Assembly: GCA_036940085.1 (NCBI GenBank) | Contig: JALLBK010000893.1 | Coordinates: forward strand, 1 to 13,960 | From: Discostella pseudostelligera | Lineage: Eukaryota; Bacillariophyta; Thalassiosirophyceae; Thalassiosirales; Thalassiosiraceae | Length of the DNA stretch: 13,960 bases | Reading direction: 5' to 3' | Shown here: one piece after another, positions 8,830-13,960 of the stretch | How positions within the stretch are numbered: position 1 is the first letter of the stretch | How the letters are laid out: each line of letters begins with the position of its first letter | Position numbers and translations under genes: made by a program | The notes under the pieces: generated by a model | Database searches by the model: none | What the model saw: only the letters and a program-made list of their open reading frames with translations | Told to the model about the DNA's origin: nothing

Positions 8830-10729
8830 ATGTCAGCAACGAGCAAGCGACGCGGCAAACGATCGCGTTCGATGATGACGATGTGCCCGTCGTCGGCGTC
8901 GTCGCCGTCATCATCATCTGCCGTAGTGATGCTGGCCACTGTCTTGTCGATCATGAGCAGCAGCGGTGGCAATAGCATGGTACATGCTGCCTATTTCTCA
9001 TCATCATCATATCCGGCTGCATTCGCTACTGCTCCCACTGGTGATAGATCGCACAGTGTACTGCATCTGCCTCGACATGCATCGTCTCTGCGACTCTCCG
9101 CCAAGCGACGAGATGTCGACAATTTCAACAACAAAGCCAACATGATTGACAAATCCACCCTCGAGAAAAATGTCGCCACCCTCTGCACCACACTTGGCTT
9201 CTCTGCGTTCTTTCTCATCAACCCACTCATACCACACCTACCGTACTCCTCCTTTCTATCCTCGGCCCATGCCGAAGATGAACTCTATGCCAAATACGGT
9301 GGCAAAGGTCTTGACACCTCCTTAGTTGATAAAGACTGCCTTCTCAATCATTGCTCCCTCCAAGCCAAAGCATGTCTACAAGATGATCCCGACTGTCGCA
9401 AGGGATTAACCTGCACTGCCAAATGCCTCGGTGATAATTCCTGCATCACTGGTTGTTTTGCCAAGTATGGCAATTCCAACTTAGATAATTTATTAAAATG
9501 CACCATTGAAGATCATGAATGTATCAAAGTGGCGATATTGGAGGGAGGGGCGGATAGATATGGAGAAGAACCGGCAAGTCCTGCACCGACGGTACAAAAG
9601 TTCGATATGAATAGTATGGAAGGAACATGGTATAAAGTTGCGGGGTACAATCCCAATTATGATTGTTATGCTTGTCAACGGAATACTTTTTCATCACCGC
9701 AACATGGTAATGAGAATGAGAGTTATGGAATCGGGGGATTGTTGGGTGCGATCTCGGGAAAGAATGCCGATCGACTCCAAGTCGATGTGGAATTCAGTAT
9801 GCCTCGACTACTCGACGATGGAAGTCCACCTCCTCCCAGTGGAGTGCGGGAAACATTTGTCGCCAATGCCAATGCTGCCGACATTAACACAGGTGGTGTG
9901 GGGTTGCAAAGTGTGGGATACAATCAGTATTCAACCCATGAGACGATGGTGTTTGATACGGTGAGCAATGGGGACAATGTCTTGGAGAACATTATGAAGT
10001 TGGGTAAGAAGGGTGAGGAGAAGTTGTATTCTCGAACGGCCCATTCGGAGGGAGAGATGTTTGGATTGAGTAAGTCGATCTGTTTTGTACATGGAGTGCA
10101 TATCTTTGAAGTCTCATGTCTAACATCTCTCGCTCTGCTTGCATTCTACTCGATCGACAGAATTCTGGGAAAACTGGTACATCATTGGCCAAAACGATCC
10201 CTATCAAGATGAATTCAAATTCATCTACTACAATGGCAAGACACGGCAGAACACCTACGATGGTGCCTTTGTCTACAGCCGTACTCGCACTCTCAGTCCG
10301 TCAAGTATGGAAAAAGTGTACCAAATTGCCAAAGATGCTGGTATGAATCCAGATCAATTTTGCAAGATTCAGAATAATTGCTTTGAGAATGATGCATCAG
10401 GAACTACCAGTGGCCTGTCGTCACCGGCCTATGTCGAACGAGAAGGATTGGGCAGTCCAACCAATCCCTTCCGGGGTATACTGGCCAGCACGCGCGTATC
10501 GGAAATATTGGGTGTAGAGTCGGTAGCTGCTGAGAGTATCATTCCGCAAACGATTGCGGATGATTACCTGAAGCAGCAGTTATCACAACAGCCATCATCA
10601 TTCACAAGTAGTAGACCGTGGTGGAAAGAGGTGGGAGACTATCTGGAAGATCCAAGACGGCATTTCCGATTGATGGATAGTTTACGAACGGATATGGATT
10701 GGCCAGAGTATATTAAGCAGAGGAATTGA
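8830..10729 (+). CDS. Violaxanthin de-epoxidase family protein (VDE-related type), thylakoid lumen
   Basis: Lumenal lipocalin-type protein of the VDE family; VDE itself reduces epoxy-xanthophylls in photoprotection, and diatoms carry VDE, VDL and VDR forms. Exons 8830-10069 and 10161-10729; the 91-nt GT-AG intron joins MFGL to KFWENWYIIGQNDPYQ; 602 residues. An in-frame stop at 8779 makes ATG 8830 the first start. Targeting is layered. A signal peptide has its hydrophobic core at about 31-43. YPAAFATAP (61-69) resembles the diatom ASAFAP plastid motif, and a second hydrophobic segment (about 115-146) ends in AHA, giving likely lumenal cleavage after Ala148. Ten cysteines lie in residues 170-231 (170, 175, 182, 189, 195, 199, 205, 209, 224, 231). 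The lipocalin part begins GTWYKVAGYNPNYDCYACQ and continues to FKFIYYNGKTRQNTYDGAF and FCKIQNNCF. The YDCYACQ wording and CIKVAILEGGAD after the Cys block fit VDR better than classical VDE, so true de-epoxidase activity is uncertain. The C-terminus lacks the Glu-rich coil of VDE. Confidence 0.9.
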
Positions 10730-11054
10730 GAGGATAGTGTGTTGTTGTTGATGTGGTCGACGTCGTCTACGTCGGATGATTGTTTGTACTGGTGTGAATT
10801 AGTAGTAAATCGACATGAAGAGAATATAAGCTAGAGTACACACTTGTATGAATCAATACGTCATGCTGCAATAACGTGGTCACCATGATTCGGATTAATT
10901 CGTTGCGGGGCTTCCACACTCATGTTCAATACCAACTGCACCATTCGAGGCGCACAGGCTGCAATGGAGAAGTACCAGACATCGACATGGTAAACATATC
11001 CATTATCAAACTCTACACTACACGCGGACAATTATTCACTCTCTTCCTGCTCAT
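10730..11054. other. Intergenic region, no feature seen
   Basis: This is the 3' flank of the VDE-family gene and the 3' flank of the first BTB pseudogene. I see no gene, RNA or clear repeat in it. Confidence 0.5.
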
Positions 11055-11568
11055 CTACTTCTTGTTATTTTTGTCGTCCTTCAGTGCAAGCGATGAAACC
11101 AACATTTCACGAGTACCATCAACATCCAACCCTCTTGCATGGGCCTTAAAGCGTAATTCACTGATTGGCATCATACCAATTTATGGCCGACCTCCTCTTG
11201 CATCTGTTTCCTCGCCATTGCTACCACCATGTCCTCAAAAATCCTCTGGGGAAGTGATTCAGTGATACCTTGTCAATAATCTCCAAGGGGTTCTCAGTGG
11301 CATAAACCGTGGCAGCTCCCTCAGTAGGGCACAGTTCTTTGCATCAGCAAATTGAAGGTTCTCTAGAAGGTTTTCTGAATTGAATTTCATTGTTGAGGAG
11401 GCATACTTTGTTTCGGCTTGTAGTATGAGGTTGGTCGCCCCATACTTATTTGCAATGTCAATGAGCTCCTTTATGTGCATGACATCACCATCAAATTTAG
11501 GCAGCTCACAGCCATAAATGTAGCGCAGCAAATGCCCAAAGGTATGAGGTGACACATCATGAATTGCA

Positions 11569-11582
11569 ACTTGGGACTTGGG
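11569..11582. repeat. 7-bp tandem duplication, breaks BTB frame
   Basis: ACTTGGG is repeated exactly twice. With one unit removed, the minus strand reads SPSQVAIHDVSPHTFGHLL without a break; with both, it stops after SPSQVPSCNS. Confidence 0.9.
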
Positions 11583-11732
11583 ATGGCGACTTCTCAGTGA
11601 TAATCAATTCAGCAAGCAATGGGGCAGCCTTCTGAAGGATGATATGATGAGCATAAAACTTGGTTGTCAATAGCTTGATTTCATCCTCACTTCCTTTATC
11701 ATTCGCATTCGCTCCTCCCACCTCGAACACAG

Positions 11733-11746
11733 TATATGCTATATGC
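11733..11746. repeat. 7-bp tandem duplication, breaks BTB frame
   Basis: TATATGC is repeated exactly twice. With one unit removed, the minus strand reads FNDQEFAYTVFEVGG, the start of the BTB domain; with both, it shifts to AYSIYCVRGG and soon stops. Confidence 0.9.
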
Positions 11747-12113
11747 AAATTCCTGATCATTGAACAAATCCTGAACCGTTTTGCATGCAGATGGATTGAT
11801 TGGAATGAATGCATGGAACGGATAATTGACTGGCGCCATTAAGACTTCAACCACCAAGGCTTCATGAACAAGAAAGGACAATAACGTTGGTCGCATGCCA
11901 TCTTTGAGATTAATGCATTTCTTATCCCCACAACTGATTGCTGGATACTCAGTGACAATATTTTTTATCGAAATAGCAAATTTTACAGTGCAGCTCGTGC
12001 TTGATAGATACCTGAGGTCTACCCAGGCGTGAGAGCCAGGCCTTGAAGGACATAGCGTCAGATCCCAATCAACACCCAAGCAAGAAAATCAAGATGAATC
12101 CATGGAAGCCCGT

Positions 12114-12127
12114 AGTATCTAGTATCT
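12114..12127. repeat. 7-bp tandem duplication
   Basis: AGTATCT is repeated exactly twice, in the degraded 5' part of pseudogene copy 1. The local sequence is too diverged from copy 2 to show the ancestral state. Confidence 0.9.
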
Positions 12128-12181
12128 GATTTCGCCACCCAATGTTGACACTCAAGTGAAGGCATCCCCACATGAACGTCC

Positions 12182-12195
12182 GTATTCGGTATTCG
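12182..12195. repeat. 7-bp tandem duplication
   Basis: GTATTCG is repeated exactly twice. The matching place in copy 2 (about 13885-13897, between CATGAAC and GTTAGGC) has a single, shorter version, consistent with an insertion in copy 1. Confidence 0.9.
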
Positions 12196-12570
12196 TCGTT
12201 AGGCTTCAGCTGTGGTTAGACATCATTTGATGGACCAGACACCAGAAGGTATGGAGAAAATTGGATTGATGGATGTTGAAGACAAATCGGGTGAATTGTG
12301 ATTATGTCAAAGCAATGTTCCTCTTCCCCTTTGGTTGAATAATGAGAGCTTCACTTTGATGCAGACCACTTGCAAGATCATTGAATTTTTTTGAACGATC
12401 ACATAGCAGCATGTCAGTTCATTTTATGCATCTCACCACCATGCGACACTTGCAAATTGCCCCGTGTTTCCTGTCCTTCTGGAAATGAATTGATCCCTCT
12501 CATATGTCAGATCCTAGCTTGCTCTCAAATTGGTAGTTCACGCATGGGCAAATTATTAAATTTTGAACCA

Positions 12571-12584
12571 TTGCATCTTGCATC
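12571..12584. repeat. 7-bp tandem duplication
   Basis: TTGCATC is repeated exactly twice, in the spacer between the pseudogene copies. Confidence 0.9.
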
Positions 12585-12814
12585 CATTCCCATACACAAA
12601 TGTACGGATCAACAAGATATGCAATGATGCACATGTTGTCGCCACCGCCACGTGCAGCGCACCTCCTAACTTGCATGTTTCTTTGTCATCCCGAGACTTG
12701 GATTTCATGAAGATTAGCATCAGCATAGGTAGTCCAAAGCTGAATTAAGGCTTTATCGTTCAGTTGACATTGTCACCTTTGTCGCGTGTCATAGTCATAG
12801 TCATGCTGTCCACA

Positions 12815-12828
12815 TTGGTGTTTGGTGT
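12815..12828. repeat. 7-bp tandem duplication
   Basis: TTGGTGT is repeated exactly twice, and the next two bases (TG at 12829-12830) keep period 7 for one base more. It lies 113 bp past the 3' end of copy 2. Confidence 0.9.
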
Positions 12829-13310
12829 TGTGTTAGCTGGTCGAAATGTTCTTACTTGTTGCACCGATTGACAGCCCAGTTTCATTCAGATCCCTTGTCA
12901 TTACCAATGCCACCACGAAAACCATATACTTCATGGGTGACTATTCATCATCTTCATCTTCACTCTCCGAATCCTTACCATCTTGCTTGTTATCCAAATC
13001 ATGCTGAGAAAGAGCAGAAATCGACATATCCCGAGACCCATCATCATCCAATCCTTTCGTGTAAGCTTTATTGGCAAAGTTCACTAACCAACATTGTACT
13101 TAATTCCCACACAGCTTGCTTTTCTTTCATATCTTTTCTCGTCATTGCTACCAACATATCTTTCATGAATCCCTCTGGGGAAGTGATCCATTGGCACTTT
13201 GTCAACAATCTCCGAAGGGTGACTCACTACGTAAATCAGAACAGCTTCACTCATTTCTCAGTAGGGCACAGTTCTTTGTTCTCCAGAAGGTTTTCTGAAT
13301 TGGTTTTCAT

Positions 13311-13448
13311 TGAAGAGGCATAATTTGCTTCGGCTTGTAGTATGAGGTTGGTCACCCCATACTTATTTGCAATCTCAATGAGGAGGCATAATATGTTTCG
13401 GCTTGTAGTTCGAGGTTGGTCGCCCCATACTTATTGGCGATATCAATG
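13311..13448. repeat. Diverged 68-bp tandem duplication in BTB copy 2
   Basis: Two units with period 68, anchored by GAGGCATA at 13315 and 13383 and by CCCCAT at 13355 and 13423. The units differ at several bases. The unit at 13311-13380 is closer to the matching part of copy 1 (about 11397-11464) than it is to its neighbour unit. As 68 is not a multiple of three, it breaks the frame. Confidence 0.85.
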
Positions 13449-13800
13449 ATTTCCCATAATCTCATGGCCATAAATGTAGCGTAAAACAATTTAAATACAT
13501 CAGGTGATACATTGTGAATTTTGATGCACAGGATAACAAATACAGCAGTCAACCACAAATAACAAGACTCTCCAACATTTCTCATTTGATACGGAATACA
13601 TAATCAAACACATGGTCACATAGGAAGGTGGTAGGAGTACTTTGAGGTACTAGTTCGACCTGAGTACCGTAACAATTAGGAATCTTAAGAGCGTCAATAA
13701 TTTTGCAGCTTGTGCTAGATCGATATCTAAGCTCTAACTCTAATTTGGTAGGATGACGGATGCGGATACTCAGATCCCATTCACACCCCAACTGCACCCT

Positions 13801-13814
13801 GTTCAACGTTCAAC
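13801..13814. repeat. 7-bp tandem duplication
   Basis: GTTCAAC is repeated exactly twice in the 5' part of pseudogene copy 2, next to an in-frame TGA on the minus strand. Confidence 0.9.
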
Positions 13815-13960
13815 GCATGAGAGTGAAAGTGAACCATAATTTTCGCCCACTGTGATAATCAGAGGAAGGAGTCCCCACATGAACATCCATATTGTTAGGC
13901 CTTGGCAGAAGTGAGACATGATGCACAACTTAATTTGAAGCCGCTACCACCTCCATCGCC

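Larger units (their letters stand above)
11055..12200 (-). pseudogene. MATH-BTB-SAP pseudogene, copy 1
   Basis: Remains of a MATH-BTB protein of the type expanded in diatoms; intact members would be substrate adaptors of cullin-3 ubiquitin ligases (family knowledge). Read on the minus strand, a MATH-like part (WDLTLCPSRPG, STSCTVKFAISIKN, then LVVEVLMAP in another wording, about 11800-12079) is followed by the BTB part. The BTB pieces are TVFEVGG, FYAHHIILQKAAPLLAELI, DVSPHTFGHLLRYIYG, IDIANKYGATNLILQAETKYASS and FADAKNCALL (about 11320-11740). A SAP-like end, ISELRFKAHARGLDVDG, stops at TAG 11055-11057. The frame is broken by 7-bp tandem duplications at 11733-11746 and 11569-11582; dropping one unit at each restores the family frame. 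It is also broken by a missing base near 11315, a missing G near 11245, and a frame change with stop near 11174. The 5' limit is uncertain: similarity to copy 2 continues to about 12210. These are not introns, as no splice sites flank them. Confidence 0.82.
12201..12940. other. Spacer between the two BTB pseudogenes, nothing recognised
   Basis: About 740 bp. No open frame in it resembles a known protein, and no RNA gene is visible. It holds two 7-bp tandem duplications (12571-12584, 12815-12828) and a 6-bp repeat (GTCATA, nearly three units) near 12788-12804. It may be old decayed family sequence or simple spacer. Confidence 0.5.
12941..13900 (-). pseudogene. MATH-BTB-SAP pseudogene, copy 2 (shorter)
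   Basis: A second, more damaged relative of copy 1 in the same orientation. On the minus strand: GCEWDLSIRIRHP and RYRSSTSC (MATH-like, about 13715-13790), then after a loss of roughly 250 nt relative to copy 1, IKIHNVSPDVFK and IDIANKYGATNLELQAETYYASS (BTB second half). A diverged 68-bp tandem duplication of that last stretch follows (13311-13448), then SENLLEN joined directly to KELC by a 17-nt deletion near 13278. Next come EIVDKVPMDHFPRG, a one-base frame change near 13166, and MKDMLVAMTRKDMKEK. The SAP-like end KGLDDDGSRD has an acidic tail DSESEDEDDE and stops at TAG 12941-12943. The acidic tail is not present in copy 1. A TGA interrupts the frame near 13817, next to the 7-bp duplication at 13801. 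It cannot encode an intact protein. Confidence 0.78.

Noticed and set aside
10876..11265. Plus-strand frame of 129 codons
   Set aside because: Its second half is antisense to the SAP-like end of BTB copy 1; the rest has no recognisable content.
11055..12200. BTB copy 1 as a functional intron-containing gene
   Set aside because: The breaks coincide with exact 7-bp duplications and single-base losses, not with GT-AG boundaries, and at least four separate lesions would be needed.
12391..12748. Two short plus-strand frames in the spacer
   Set aside because: No motif, no splice partners, no similarity I can name; consistent with chance.

Overview
The window looks like nuclear DNA of a diatom, most likely a centric species. 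Its genes are split by short GT-AG introns (mostly 67-125 nt). One protein carries the layered signals used to enter a complex plastid and then the thylakoid lumen. There is also a decaying MATH-BTB-SAP gene family of the kind expanded in diatoms. I read these from protein motifs and splice signals, without a database search. The base at 3271 is undetermined (N).

Layout. (1) 132-894, plus strand: a TVP38/TMEM64 (DedA/VTT-type) membrane protein whose 5' end lies outside or near the window edge. (2) 1036-3154, minus: a six-exon J-domain protein with a glycine-zipper N-terminus and a DnaJ-X C-terminus; it converges on gene 1 across a small hairpin. Four E2F-type boxes lie just upstream of its start. 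(3) 3510-6571, minus: a six-exon START-domain lipid-binding protein with a long, low-complexity, probably ER-directed N-terminus. (4) 7354-8304, minus: complex I subunit NDUFA2 (B8) with an unusually long C-terminus. (5) 8830-10729, plus: a violaxanthin de-epoxidase-family protein, closest in layout to the VDE-related (VDR) branch, divergent from gene 4 across a shared 525-bp promoter region. (6) 11055 to the end: two broken minus-strand copies of a MATH-BTB-SAP gene separated by about 0.7 kb of sequence I cannot assign.

The genes do not form a pathway. They are neighbours in a compact eukaryotic genome, though the NDUFA2/VDE-family pair shares an upstream region.

The most unusual signal is in the pseudogene region: seven perfect 7-bp tandem duplications between 11569 and 13814, where about 0.15 would be expected by chance. 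Two of them are exactly what breaks the BTB reading frame of the first copy. This looks like the scar of one repeated process, such as a staggered cut that is filled in, or excision of elements with 7-bp target duplications. The E2F array and a duplicated basic-NNTGF(F/Y)YGIRED motif in the START protein are the next most interesting.
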